The notes under the pieces were generated by a model. That model worked only from the letters and a program-made list of their open reading frames with translations. It was not told the DNA's origin and ran no database searches. DNA of 64,000 bases from Burhinus oedicnemus (taxonomy: Eukaryota > Chordata > Aves > Charadriiformes > Burhinidae). Positions 24,376 to 37,156 of the stretch are shown piece after piece (within the stretch, counting starts at the first letter, position 1; each line of letters opens with the position of its first letter). A program made the position numbers and the translations under genes. Where the stretch lies: positions 3,050,757 to 3,114,756 of the forward strand of contig VFFE01009182.1 of NCBI GenBank assembly GCA_008921705.1, written 5' to 3'.

Positions 24376-27300
24376 ACAATAATATAATGGTAACCATAAC
24401 AATTGAAACAAAACACCATAGCAAAGCAATGCTTCGTTTTTGACGTATGCACAAAATGTTTTGCTTTATTTAAAAATCAGCTGCTATTTGAAATAGAAAA
24501 TAAAAGGATCCGAGGAAGGATCAAAATGTCAACAACATATTTGGATTTAAACATTTTGGGTAAACTAATTGTTTTCAGAATTTAATTTTGCACAAAGTTT
24601 GGATTATTTTTTGGGTTTGTCCCCACTTAATTTAATATGAATATTTAATACGATCTTTTATATGTCAAAATCTTTCAATCCTGACATTTTTAATGGAATG
24701 GAAAATCCATTTGACAATCGACTTTAATTTGTATGCTTTTGAATTGTTGTATCAGCTTTTGGCTTCTTGTTCATAATGTCACTTAGCGGTGGCACTCTTC
24801 GTTCTTGAAAGAACAACTATTACAAATACACAATACTTTTAAAATACCAAAGGGTAGATAAGCACCGTCAGTGTTCCCTTACATAAAGCATCTGCAGAAA
24901 TAGGATACAGGGAAGAAGCAAAACGTCAGCTAGAAGGCTTCTCCATGGCAAGCTCTTGTCCATTTGCACTTGCTCTGCTCAGTTCTTGAGTAGTATCGGT
25001 CGACAGAAGTCGGCCTCCCAGGAAATTACTATCGGTATCAGGCTGGCTAGCATCAAACCAGTACAATACAGATTAAGAGCCTGATGCAATTTCATCTTGA
25101 AAATGACTAAGTCAGGACTTGGAGTGATTGCTCTGGAAAGCAGAAGTTCAGCTAAAACTAGCTACAGTTGCCAGTAATGTATTGATTTAGTATGCCAACT
25201 ATAGCATCGATTATCTTCTGTCTGATTCAGCCCTCTGATTTCTATCTACTGGAAGCACAGAAAAGCCTCTCTCATGAAAAATATTTCGGCTCTTCTGCAT
25301 CCCCCCACCAAATAAGCCCCCTACAAGTTTAAGGAATGCTTCACCATAGTCAGAGCCACTTCAAACAACCAGACCTTAATGTTTCTCAAATAAGGTTTCC
25401 AGCAAGGGTTGCACATATTAATAAGGTCAATTGAGGGCACACCTGCAAATGCAAGGGTATTGACTACAGGCAAGTTAACCTCTCTGGGCATGATCTAACC
25501 CGTCTAATCCACTGCCCTTTCCCCCCTTAGTAATAAGGCAGCTGGACTCCTAAAGGAATTTGTTTTAATTTCTTTTGCATTATGGACTTTTACCTCCTGA
25601 TGTTACTGTATGTTAGCTTTGCTAAACATGAGCGTAGTAGTTAGATCATTTTAAAAGCTAATTGTATTTCTTGTGCTAATGAATTATTCATAGTATAATC
25701 ATATAAATCCACTCTCCACATTGATGTTTTATTCTGCATACTAATCTGAACATTTTGCATTTTCCAGGTTTTGATCTACAGATGATCTTTGATATTGACC
25801 TATTCACGAATATAGGGTTTATGTTGCCCTCCATGTTCTGGTTTTTTTAAATGCAGCCAAATAGCGCATACATTTCATTTATATATGAGGCAGGCTTTGT
25901 CTCATGACTTCTTCTCTAACAAAACCTCCAGTTGTTACTTATCAAGGGCCTCTAGGTGATTTTCTAAGAATTGGTGTAGATATCTCTGTAGGCTAGCTAC
26001 GGTAGCTGTGTACCCAGATTTCATACTCTTAAGTCCTCCTCTGCAGTTTTCTCTACTAATTTCAGTTGTTCTTTTTGCTTCAAGAGCCAGAGGAATGCAT
26101 CCAGAAGTCCCAGGAAAGTAACAGGAAGGGTAGGATGCTACCTTGATCTAAAGAACAAAGCACTGGCAGTTGTATAATGCTAGGGGCATATTCAACATCA
26201 TCATACTACTGAGGCAATGCATGTAATCATTGCATCCAAGATCCAGTCCCTCCTTTGCCAGAAATAGTTTTTGTTTTCAAGGTTCTCATCAGCTTCTATC
26301 AGCAATGGTTTAAAATTCAAACAGTGAAAAAAACCTTTTGTTTTAAATTTTTTCTTTTTTTTTTTCCTGAGGATTTTGGATTGTATGAGAGTGTGTGGTT
26401 TAAGTTGTGTTGAGACTGAAAGAGGGAAGCAATTCTGTAGAAATTTGACAAACCATTTGTAAGATGCAGCAGTTTTGTTATTTGCAGACTTTAGTCACAG
26501 CTAGTTCACATCCATGAAGATTCCTACAGGAACAATTTAATATTATCAAGCTGATGGTTAAAAGGTACTCGGAAAATTGCACCACAGCTTATACATTTAC
26601 ATCATGATCTCATACCTTGTTGAAAGAAGAGAATTTCTCAGTAATATCAGGACAAGATTTTTGTAATAAGAAAAATTAATCTTGAAGAAGAATAGTGAGA
26701 CCACAGTCCAACAAGGCCTTACTGAAGGAAGGAGATTTCCTAAAGGAAATTTTCTATCAGCCTTAGAAGCCGAGATGTATATTGTCAATGAGATACAGAA
26801 ACAGAAAGGAAGCTTTCCCTGAAGTAACATGTGAAATTTTGACCTGGTGTTGTTGATAGGAGCCTGTTACTGTACTTCTGAAAATGAAAACCTGATTCTG
26901 TATAGGGTGACAGCTTTCCTTCTTATGAAAGCATAACTAGTCTGGAAGGTGCAAATTTTTAGGTGAATGGAAAGATTTGACAGGCTTTCAGTCCAGTCAT
27001 TTGAGATCTGACCATTCTCATGTTCAGCACTGAAGACTCCCACCCCTCAGAAACACCAGGAAAGTTTGTGCGGAGGTAGAAAATCACCGCTACACAGCTG
27101 GCTGGGTGAACAGTATCTGAGGCAACTTCTGCTAACATGCACAGATTTTATGATTATGCCTGTAACCAGGGGGCTGAGGGGAAATGTTAATTAATCTGAA
27201 GGAAAAAAATATTGCCAGAGGCCATCTGCTGACTGAATTGATAGAACGGCTCCAACACTGTAATTTCCAAACTGTAGATCCGGCAAGACTAGTTTAGCAG

Positions 27301-28246
27301 TTTTATCTCGCAGGTGCCTCAGGAGTACTTTAACTGCGATTAGGGAAAAGTGCAATTCCAGTAATAATTCTCTTGTTTAAAAGGCTGGCTAGAGTAAGGG
27401 TCACTCTGCAATGTGGTTGTAAACTGGCTTTTAAATGTAGTCTTTGTCTCAGTGATGCTATGAACTGTGTGCTATTATTAGCAAATACACTGTGAACTTG
27501 TATGAGGATTTGGAATTCAGTCCCAAACCATTCCTCTTATTCATCATCCTCAGAAATAACAGGTGTTTAAAGAGAAAAGAAGGATGCAGTAATGATAACA
27601 ACACCACACCTCTCTAACGTAGAGATCTGTTTTGATTAAAGAACTTCCTCTGCAGAAGGTGATGTCTGAGAAGAAAAGTGCTTAGCTTGACTTTCATGTC
27701 CCTTAGGAGGATTACTGAAGAGATACATGTTGTAAGTGAAGTTTGTCATCATCCAGACTGTAAATGTAGTTGTTTGACTGCAAGTCTGAGCATTTTCTTT
27801 TCACTCTGCTGAGTGCAATTCTAATTCCTAAACTTTTCATCGTTAATTCTGTCCTTTGAGCAGTTGTGTCATAAGCAGCACTAAACAATTGACTCGCTAT
27901 TTTAATAATATGGTCTCTCTAATCACTGAAACAAATGAACCAAAATAACTTTTGATTTAATTTTGATCCTTATCTTTCAGCTTGCTTAAACTTTCTTATC
28001 CTGTGCCTTTCCAGCATCAACAGCTCTGTGCCTAAAGAAACTAAAATTCATAGACATATCTGGATTGGAGGAACATATCCCCTTAACATAGTACCTGTCA
28101 TATTAGTAAGCCTAAAGTTATATATACTCAGATAAGTAAACATTTTTATAGGCAAATTTTAAAACATTTGAAAATTAATCAAACAGTGTCTTTTTCTGAT
28201 AATTTATCCCCTAATCTCATATGATGAACTGTTGAAAAGAGCTAAA

Positions 28247-28268
28247 TATGTGGTAATTATGTGGTAAT
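28247..28268 (+). repeat. Perfect tandem duplication of 11 bp
   Basis: TATGTGGTAAT occurs twice head to tail without mismatch. It is followed by imperfect CTAATA-type repeats. Confidence 0.95.
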
Positions 28269-30261
28269 TAGTCTAATACCTAATCTAATATTGCATCATT
28301 ATTTTAATATGTCACAAGAGTTTCATGCTAAATTTTCTTCTGGCATTTCAGAGGGTCTTGTTTATAGGATTTACAGAAGGAGAATGAAGGACCATGCAAT
28401 CAATGGCTTTCTAGCTGAGAGAGTCACCATGAGGTCACCGTTCGACAGATAAATGATGAATTTTTAAGGGTGATGCTTTATTCTCTAACCTTTTGACTTT
28501 TAGAATTGCCCTTGTAACAGACAGCCATGAGCTTCAGCAAATAAGTGAAATGTGAAAAAAGAGAAAACAAGGCTTATTATTTGACCTGCTTGTTAGGAAA
28601 AGCTACTTTTGCATGCACGGTGAGCCTAAGTAAATCCTTGAATTGGGATTGTTGTTTTCTAACTAGCATCAGAAAATAAAGCTCGCATCATGTCAAACTC
28701 ATCCTAATGACTAGGATTCTTCATGTTCATGTAAAAGATGCACAGTTTGACCAAGACCATGAGGTAATGTACAGTAAATAGAGGATGATGTTAGAGAAGA
28801 GATCTTGCTGACAGGAATAATGTGATTCAGCCTCTAATGACTCAGGGTTTTAAGAAGTGTTTTGGACTAGACTTCAGTTTACAGTTCTTTGAATTGTACT
28901 TGCTTATCATTAAACCCTCCCAGCTGAAAGCCTCTCTCTTACACCTCAGGAAAGAATAACATCTTGCCAAGAAGAAATGTGCATAATGTTTTGCTCAGAA
29001 TGATAAATATTCACACACAAGCTCCAAATGCCAGAGATGGCCTCTCTTTTGTAGTGCCTCAAGCAATCCTAGGCCACCCAAGGTGACAGCCAGGCCCTCC
29101 TCCTATAATCCTGCCTGGCACTGCACCCGTCACACCCCTGGGAGCAGGGTCCCTCTGGGTTTCTTTTACCATTTGTAAACTTCGGTCATTTTCAAAAACA
29201 GCCCCTGGTTTCAGTGTCCCAACTTTTCCTGCCCAGATCTCAGGATTACTCTGTCTTGAGTCACTCTTCTAGAAACAGGGAAGACTGATGGCTACTAGGG
29301 AGGCTAACAGGGCTTCTCTCCTTTTGTCTTCAGTTTTCCGAGTCTCGGCACTTGTATTCCCAGTGCAGCCCTGGGTCCTCTCTCAGACCTGGCTTTCACA
29401 CTCGTGTCATGCACACCTGCGAGATGAAACAGGAAATCCTAGTGCTTTCACTTGGTATTTTTGGCGTCCAGCATTTTCAGTGTCCAGTATTTTCAAAAGT
29501 CCGTCATTGCATAGAGAAAGAAAGCAGAGAAGCTAAGATCTCCATAAAGGCTGAGCAGCAACAGGGAAGAGCTGATTGAAATGGAACACTTCTGCTCTGC
29601 AAAACAATTTTGGTATTTCAAAATTCTTCGTCCATCACTGGGAAAAAAGCTACATATACTGAACTGCCCTGCAGAAAATGTATTTCCACCCTGTACAAAT
29701 AATTAAGAAAAACTGAAGTGTATGTTTCCTAACTAGCTAACCAGCAATTGTTTTCCTTGCTTCTTACCGAGATGCTCCGAGAAGACCAAAAGCCTTTCAA
29801 GTTTAAGCTGAACCTTTTTATTCTTCTAGATGTTAGCTAAACGTCTCCAAGCTTCTGGAAACTGGAGAATTAAGATATTGACAAACTTCCACGATAGCCT
29901 GGGTCTCTGAGCTCCCAAACATGCTGCAGGAACCTTAAAACTTTGTGGGCTGCTAAGTCTGTGGTAATCCGTACAGAGGGACCACTACAGAAATCTCAAC
30001 CCTAGAAATCCAGGTTCCTGTAGGCAGGAAGAAAAGCAGTTTCCAGTGGCCTCCTTTTTTAGCAGAAGTTCATCTAATGCCATACATTTCTGCAAAATAT
30101 TCTGCTATTGACAATTTGGTGTGCTTAATGGAACAGGAAACCAAACCCAATTTTGGGGGGAAATTCCCAGACATCTTTATACCTTGCCTGGCTCAGGATG
30201 GAAAACAACTACCAATGCTTGCAAAATCAGAGACCAGTTTTTTCAATCTTGCTCATTATAA

Positions 30262-30380
30262 TAGCGCTTTAGTTTCCTTATCTGTAAGTTGTGAATAAAT
30301 CTTCTCAGATGAACATTGTTCCTCTCAATCTCACTAATATCTGAGGAGCATTTGGGAGTCATTATATGTGCAAGGAATTT
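30262..30380 (+). repeat. MIR-like / L2-tailed SINE relic
   Basis: AGCGCTTTAGTTTCCTTATC followed by TGTAAGTTGTGAATAAT-like sequence fits the MIR-type core (CCTCAGTTTCCTCATCTGTA followed by AAATGGGGATAAT). About 60 bases further on, ATCTGAGGAGCATTTGGGAG followed by TTATATGTGCAAGG fits the tail that such SINEs share with their partner LINE. The tRNA-derived head is not recognisable. These elements are non-autonomous and were copied by LINE reverse transcriptase. Confidence 0.5.
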
Positions 30381-33300
30381 CTCTTCTCGTGCCTGCAATG
30401 GGCGATGCGTTGTTTGTGATGCTCTGTGAATCTCCAAACCTCACTTCTCTGACTTAAGACTGTAGGGCTGCTTTGATGTCTTAGGGAGATAGCCTAAACT
30501 CCCCAAAGTAGAAAATCAAGTTGAAACCTATTTCTTTCATGTGGTGTCTCATGAATAGGTGCTGTGGGTGTTACATTTAAGTATATGAGGTTTGTACTTA
30601 TGGAAAATACCTTTAACACAGTCTGTGTGGGAGAGAATGATTTCCCTGCAATCTTTGATTCTCTTATTTTTCTCAACCAATTATGTTCTTCTAAGAAGGG
30701 ACTGTGTCAATGGGCATTTGTGAAAGTTGGGAAAGTTAATGTTCTGTGCTCAAGAGGGATGTAACTCCTTCTCTTCTGTCCTTAAGGGTTAAGTGGTTAC
30801 TCAGATAACCCAAATTCTGCAGGAAAAGACTTCAATTACAATCAATTTTCCCTCCAACTAAAAGTAAAGTTTGCTAATCTGTCAGCTGTGTTGATTCAAA
30901 GATCATACATGATTTGCTCCTAAATAGTGTGAAGACAAAGAAAGGGAAAAAGCAGCACTCCTGTAATACTTCTAGTTACCAAATTCTCTGGAAATTCTCC
31001 AACGTGCTGATTTCTTTAAATATGACAGGAACAAGCTCTTCCTTCCTGCTTGTCTGTATCTTCGTGTTGTAAACGTGAGAGAAGAGTTGCACCTTTTTCT
31101 TTTCTGCAACCTCAGCTCCCTTTCAGTCCCTTCTGATGGAGGTCTTTGGACAATATGATATATAAATGTTTATTGCTCCGCCATAGAAAAGAGTTTATTT
31201 CTCTTTCCAGGGGCATTGGCCTCATGAAAAATTATGAGTTCTGAATATTTTACTGCATGGTAACTCAACTACCAGTTCCACCTCTCTTCACTATACAGCA
31301 GCTGAACATTACATTGCTCCCCAGGGATGCCCTCATACTTTCCTAGGGCATGTTTTTTGGAGTCACAGGAACTTCTTTTTACTAACTAGAGGATATAAAC
31401 ATCAAAGTGCCAACAGACTAAATTTGACCAAAGTGAGCAAACCATCTTAAAAATCTATTGTAATGAAGTTTCTAGTTACGTAGAGCTCTGTTTCACTGTA
31501 CAGTCAACCAAGTCAAATGGACTTACCACAGAGATACTTTTGCTTCAAAAACCAAAGTCTGCTTTCTCACTAAAGAAGAACTTTCATATAGTTGTTGGGG
31601 CCTTTGAGATTATTGAGTGGCTCCAATTTCTTCTGGGTAGGAGGCAATGGTTCTACACTCATCTTTGCAAACTTAAGACAGTTTTACTGCAAGGAGGACA
31701 ATGAATGCTGTAGTCCTTGCTGCAGACTTGCTCTGATTCTATGGCTTTAAATAAACTCAGCGGGCCACTGTTTTCTGGCATGCCTCATAAATCTGCCTAT
31801 ATAAGTCTCAGTACATTCTGCCATCTATTACTCATGTCCGTATTAGAGATAAAGTAATTCTCTTTGAACTTCCACTGCTGCCAAAAAGCAGATCATCATA
31901 ATGCAGAACAAATACTTCTTCATGCTATATCCCCTTTATTTTTGTGTTTGACCCTTACCTTATGTGGTGGGAAAAAGTTTGCAGCTTCTTCTCTTGTTTT
32001 TGGAATGGCTTCCACAAACGTTTTGAGCCCAGGTGGAAAGGGAAGAAACTGATTTTCCAATGCTGCCTGAAGTGAGTACTATCTTTAGAATAATGTTTTG
32101 GAACAATTCTTGCTCTTTTGTTATAAACCCTGGAGCAAACATGTGGCCGATTAAAATCAATTAGCTGCATTTGTGGGTGAATTAAAAAAATTCAGTTGCT
32201 TACGCAAGCTTTAAATGATGTTTTGCATCTTTGATACAAAACCTGCACTTCTCTAGAGACTTCGGAATAACCTTCCCATGAAAGCTCTTGTCCAGAAAGT
32301 TTCTTGCATAACTTCAGATTTCCTTTATTCCTCGCAGTTTGAGGACACCTTTCCTTTTCTCCAAGTCCAGTAGCCTCCAGAGGCTGCAGATGGACATAAG
32401 ACAAGCAGGAAGTGATGTTCAGGTACTAAAAACTTAATCTATTCTCTGTTGGGATCCATTTTAGGGGACTAGGCAAAGCTTCAGACATTTCCCTTGCTTG
32501 GGCCAGTGTACTTTCTCTAATTAGAGAGGTAGGTTAAGTTATCTTCTCATTGCAGCAATTAACACTTGCAGTTACTGCCAGACAATTTTGTAATGATTCA
32601 GGAAGAGCATCCAACTTCAGAGAAAGCTTCAGTGTTCCAGTACTTCTTTGTCAGAGATGAAAGTTCACATTTCAGCTAGGAACAAGCTGCTCCAGAACGC
32701 CATTAGACCATCCTTGCACAGAGTGCATAGTGTGCTGTATATTAATGTTCTTGCTATAAAGAAAACATTAAGTTTATCCCATCCATCTGATTTTCACATC
32801 TAAGTATACCCTATACTGCCTTGGATTGCAGTTAGGCATGTAGACAAAAATCATCATAGCAAACGCAGACATTAGACTGCTCCACTTAATTCTGTGTAAA
32901 TGCATCTTTCCCGTAGCAGTTTGCTGCAATGAAATTCACCCATTTTGCTACACTGAGACTGTGTAGCAATACTAATGAACAGTTTCAGGCACTTATTCAC
33001 AGAACCAAATTGGAAAAAAAAAATGTTTGTACCATTGTTGTTTTTGTGGTATTTGAATGCTAGACACCGTCCTGTCTCTTGTAGTCTCAGGAGTGACTCT
33101 TAGTGTCAGGTAATAGAAGCAGAGGTACATTGCTTTGACACCCTGTGGTTGGTAATCCACTTGGTGTTCCATGTTACTCTTCCTTTCAAGAGATTTTAAG
33201 GGGAATCATTTCAAATACAGGTAACAGTTGTCCTGCCTCTCCATGAATTACCTTTTTTAGCTTTTACCTTTACTCATTTTATGTCAGAGCATACTTCATC

Positions 33301-33600
33301 TGAAGGTCGTCACCTTTTAGAAGAGGTATGAACCATAACTGGGTGTATGTGGCAGTAGCCTGCTCTTAAGCTATGTTTACACACTAAACTTTCAAAAATG
33401 CAAATACATAGCATTATTTTTATACCAGGATAACAGGCTGCATCACCTTTTATTTTCATTTGTTTCAGTATGGCTTAAGACTACTGGGAATCAGCCTAAA
33501 CTAAATAAAGTTAAACAAATTTCAAACTCAAATAAGTGTTTACATATGTACTTGTTTTGGTTTATCTGAATTGTTTAAAAGTCTGACAACTCTCCATCAT
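30381..33600. other. AT-rich sequence without a recognisable gene
   Basis: Nothing is supported as a gene or repeat on either strand. The open frames are short. Confidence 0.55.
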
Positions 33601-33675
33601 GGCCAAGGCTTCTGTTAATCCTGTACAATCCCACTGAACTCTGTAGGCATAAGTGAGAGCAGAATGTGGCCTATG
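33601..33675. repeat. Possible short amniote dispersed repeat relic
   Basis: TTAATCCTGTACAATCCCAC, TGAACTCTGTAGG, then GTGAGAGCAGAATGTGGCC resembles the CAATCCCATTGAAGTCAATGGG...GAGCAGGATTTGGCC layout of common reptile palindromic repeats. It is eroded, and the match is by memory only. Confidence 0.4.
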
Positions 33676-34149
33676 ACATTGTATTGGCAAGAACATCTAT
33701 TTCAGAAAAGGATTGCTTCAAATAAATTCTACTGAAACTGAAAGAAGTCATCTTTTAGTAGACACTGTTCTGGAAAACATTAGCCCGCAAAGTGACGAGT
33801 AAGTAAAAACAGGATTGTAATGGAATCATAACCAATGCTGCCGCAACTTGCCAAATATATAGCATTTAATAATATGAAGTGACAGCAAACTTGAAATTCT
33901 AATGCTTTAAAGCCATCAACATTCAGAAACAGGTTGAAAAATAACACAGCAAATTGATATGATTCATGTAAAAATTCTGCTGCTCTGTCTGGAAAGAGTA
34001 TCCTGTTAGATGAAATAGCATCAAAAGCCCCCAGCTAAGAAGAAGCCAAGTGATACCAGTGTTTTAAAAATAAATCCTCTACTTAGAATGTAAGTCAATG
34101 AGCGTCGTTAATTCATGAGTGTTGCACTGCATATTCCTAAATAGCTAGA
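33676..34149. other. AT-rich sequence, nothing recognised
   Basis: This lies downstream (in LINE orientation) of the reverse-transcriptase relic at 34150-34810. It may include its eroded 3' region, but I cannot see a match. Confidence 0.5.
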
Positions 34150-34810
34150 TTGTGTCCCTAATGCAAAGAGCGGAGGGCATATGGAAGAGCTGCAGTAGTC
34201 AAGTCAGACAAACAAAATATGGATTAAAGTTGTAGCAAGTGGGCTAGAAAGAGCATAGGTCTCAGGCCAGCTAGATTCCAAAGACAGTAGTAAGACACTT
34301 TAATTACATGATTGATGTGGGCTTCAAAAGAAAGCACTGAATCCACAATGACCCCAAGGTCACAAGCATTATCTGAAGGATAAAAGAACTACCACAAATG
34401 GAAACTACCACAGATGACACCTGAGACCTCTGCGCCAGTGAACTAATCAATAGCAACTTAGTTTTGTCTGTGTTAAGTTTAACAAAATTTGAAGTTACCC
34501 GTGATTAAATATCACAGAGGCAATTACACAAAACATCAAACTTCTTTGTAGGCTCTGCAGGGACTGAGAGGATATCCGAATATCGTCTGCATACAAATGA
34601 CACAGCAAACAGGGAGGCTGAATAATGTTAACTAAGGGAAATGTATAAATAGAAATCAAAATTGAAACCATAAGAGAATCACAGCCTTCCTAAAGAATGA
34701 ATTCCCTCCAGCAGAAGTGAATTTTGTCAATATGTATAAAACAGTGAAGACAAACTAGTCCAAGCTCCCAAATGGATTTAAAGAAAGGCCTGATAAATAG
34801 TCACTGGAAA
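34150..34810 (-). pseudogene. Fossil L2-clade LINE reverse transcriptase fragment
   Basis: Reading the minus strand in three frames with several indels gives the ordered motifs of a LINE reverse transcriptase. About 34800 has DYLSGLSL, like the SYLSGRS-type segment before the fingers. About 34610-34690 has SIYTFPLVNII. 34582-34596 reads LYADD, the catalytic box that binds metal. Next, around 34440-34470, comes LNLTQTKLLLI, like the KLNPDKTE segment. Around 34290-34360 is DLGVIVDSVLSFEAHINHVI, the thumb-proximal motif of L2-type LINEs. Near 34180 is LDYCSSS, like SRLDYCNALL. Bird CR1 has a different thumb motif, so L2-clade fits better. Stops and frameshifts make it inactive. Endonuclease and 5' parts are not seen. 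It holds a 16-bp tandem duplication at 34387-34418. Confidence 0.8.
34387..34418 (+). repeat. Imperfect tandem duplication of 16 bp inside the LINE relic
   Basis: AACTACCACAAATGGA is followed at once by AACTACCACAGATGAC, with 13 of 16 positions the same. It accounts for part of the length change in the fossil reverse transcriptase. Confidence 0.85.
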
Positions 34811-35999
34811 GCCAACGTCTAGTAAAATACATGAGCTGTTAAGTAATTTGAATATTTTATTCACCTTCATTAATACTTCTGGAAGCAGGAAGTCCCAGTC
34901 AAGTCAGTGGATATATTTCATTTAAAAGGAATAGCTTAAGCTACGTAGATGTATTAGTGACGTGCTCGGCCTTTCTCCGTAAACATCAGTAGTATTGTTG
35001 AATTGCAGTAATGCACTAATATGAGAAGACAATTGCTAATCAATGATCTTGTCTCTTGAAAGTGCTGCAGCAACTTCCAACATCTCATCTACCTTTGGAA
35101 TTAGAAAAAGGCCGGGCACAGACAGAAGGGGAGTTAGGTCATTGTTCAAGAAGTGAGAGTAACTTTGTGCATACATTCAAGCCAGATGGAAGCTCAACTT
35201 GACAGGGAAAACAGCAGGACAAGAGTAAGAAGAACAAGCAAAGGTCCACAAGTGGGAGAATTTCCAGGCAAACTGCAGCAATGGCCAAAAAAATGTAGGC
35301 CATTTCCAAAAACTAACATGGAAATTAATAATGATTTATAACTCTGAAGTTGGTATTAATTAAAGCAAATTTAGCAGTATCCTTATCACTTACATTTGAT
35401 GCTATTACAGCTAGCTGGAAAGAGCATACAAATTCCCCAGAAAAGGACTTTTAACCTATGGGGGGTTTTTTTCCTATCATGTTTGCATTTCTTGACCATG
35501 TTAGTGCATGATCTGAGCCAAAAGCAATCTCAATGGAATATGGATAGAGGATAAAAACTTACTAAATTCTAGAGGGATTGCAAAGAAAGACAGTAGCAGA
35601 GTTCAACAGAAGGCAATGTCAGAGACTACAGCTTAAAATGCTCTCTGAAGTAAAAAAATTCAGAATCTCAGCTAGCTAAATAGAAACCTGTGTATAAAGG
35701 CTTGCCAGGGTTTTTATGTGGTGGGCTTTTTTTTAGAGATCTAACTGATCCCAAATACCAAATACAGAGAAAATAAATGCAAATCCCAAAAAACAAGTCT
35801 TGGTTTCTAATAAATCGGAGCAGGGAAGAGGGATCAACCATAGACCATATGTTTCCTCTGCTACTTTGATTTAGTGGCAAAAAATTGACCTTTGTTCTTC
35901 AGTTCAAAAGTCCAGGCCTTCTGCGAGCTTACATAATTAGATGTCAGCTGTATGAAATGAAACTCAGGTGTGGATTTAGCAGGACAGCCGAGGGGGATG
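34811..35999. other. AT-rich sequence, possibly eroded upstream part of the LINE
   Basis: In LINE orientation this would hold the 5' part of the reverse transcriptase or the endonuclease, but I could not read any motif. No gene is seen. Confidence 0.45.
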
Positions 36000-36540
36000 T
36001 GACCTCCTTCTCCCCCGCTGTTCCCCCCTCTCCCCTGCTCCACTTTACGCACCGCTGCCTGCCGGTGCTCTGAGGCCTGTCCCCGTGCTAGCACCAGGAA
36101 TGGGGGTGCCTGCAACCGGGTCCGTGCAGTCCTGCTATGAGTCCCATAAGGAGGCCAGAGTGGCCCAGACTCTGCAGGGAGGAGACGTGGTCAAGGGCTT
36201 AGCACTCCTGTTTAGATCAGGTAGTGCCTGCCCTTGAAACACTGCTATCAGCTCCTGGTGCCTACCCGGTTCAGGACTGAGATTAGGTGCAGGAATGAGC
36301 TCAGAGAGCCTGGTGGGACTTCCCAGCTCCAGGCACGCAATGCAGCCATGGTTCAAGTATTGGGGGAAACAGTAAGTGCTTGCTTCCCATCTCTGCCCCT
36401 GTGGCCTGGTGCCCATGGGAAGGAAACTCCAGAAGGTGCATAGGCTACAAGGGGGCTCAGCTTGCTCAGGTCAGGTCCCAGATCCAGACAATCGGTGCTT
36501 GCAGAGATTCACTCATGGTGGGCTAAAACTTGTGTGTGAT
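36000..36540. other. GC-richer segment of unknown nature
   Basis: The composition rises above the flanks, with a C/T-rich stretch near 36001-36050 and balanced GC-rich sequence to about 36540. Several open frames of 60-93 codons overlap it on both strands, with no recognisable domain. An eroded interspersed repeat is my best guess. It does not align by eye with the GC-rich repeats at 3211-3310 and 49324-49425. Confidence 0.4.
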
Positions 36541-36880
36541 CCCACTTCAGTAACATAAAATCCAAGATAAAGAATGAGTAACTTGACCAAAAATTATCTA
36601 CTTTTTGCATGTAAAATGGAATGGTTTGGACAGTAAAGACTGAAAGAACCCCACTCGATGTCCTCCTAGAAATTCCTGCACAGAAGACGACCCTAGTTCT
36701 ACTACGTGCTTGCAAAGGAATCTAAACCTGTATCACCTCTAGACCTGGGAATAGCCTAACTGCATGTGCACATGGTTAGAAATATATCCTTATTATAACT
36801 ATTGTAACTAGTTACAAGGATCACCACTCCTTCCTCTAGTTTTTTATAGAATTCTCCCTTTGTTTTCAGTTTTGGGTTTG

Positions 36881-36922
36881 GAGTTTTTTTTGTTGTTGTT
36901 TTTGTTTTTGGGGGTTTTTTTG
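36881..36922. repeat. T/G-rich low-complexity tract
   Basis: T runs alternate with GTT and GGGGG, directly visible. Confidence 0.85.
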
Positions 36923-37120
36923 GTAACAACATAAGAAACACAATTATAATATTTTAATTTGAGTTTTTAAAAAAAGGTATAATTTGACCAAAAGTGAATA
37001 ATTTTAGATCTACAAAAAACTTAAGAGGAAAATGACCATGAAGCAAACAAAACCTGTCACCAATCCAGAGAGGTCTGAGCGCAAGCAACAAAAAGAAATT
37101 CACCTGTCTGCCTTGGCAGG

Positions 37121-37156
37121 GATTTTCTTAACTCCTTTGATTTTCTTAACTCTTGA
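37121..37156 (+). repeat. Imperfect tandem duplication of 18 bp
   Basis: GATTTTCTTAACTCCTTT is followed by GATTTTCTTAACTCTTGA. The first 14 bases are identical. Confidence 0.9.

Larger units (their letters stand above)
22003..30261. other. Long AT-rich stretch without a recognisable gene
   Basis: I see no supported exon, RNA gene or named repeat. It includes small simple repeats (an AATAA-type tract near 22371-22395, and the 24329-24375 repeat listed separately). Two GC-richer, unidentified patches lie at about 23540-24030 and 29060-29580. Either patch could be an eroded mobile element, but I cannot place them. Confidence 0.55.
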
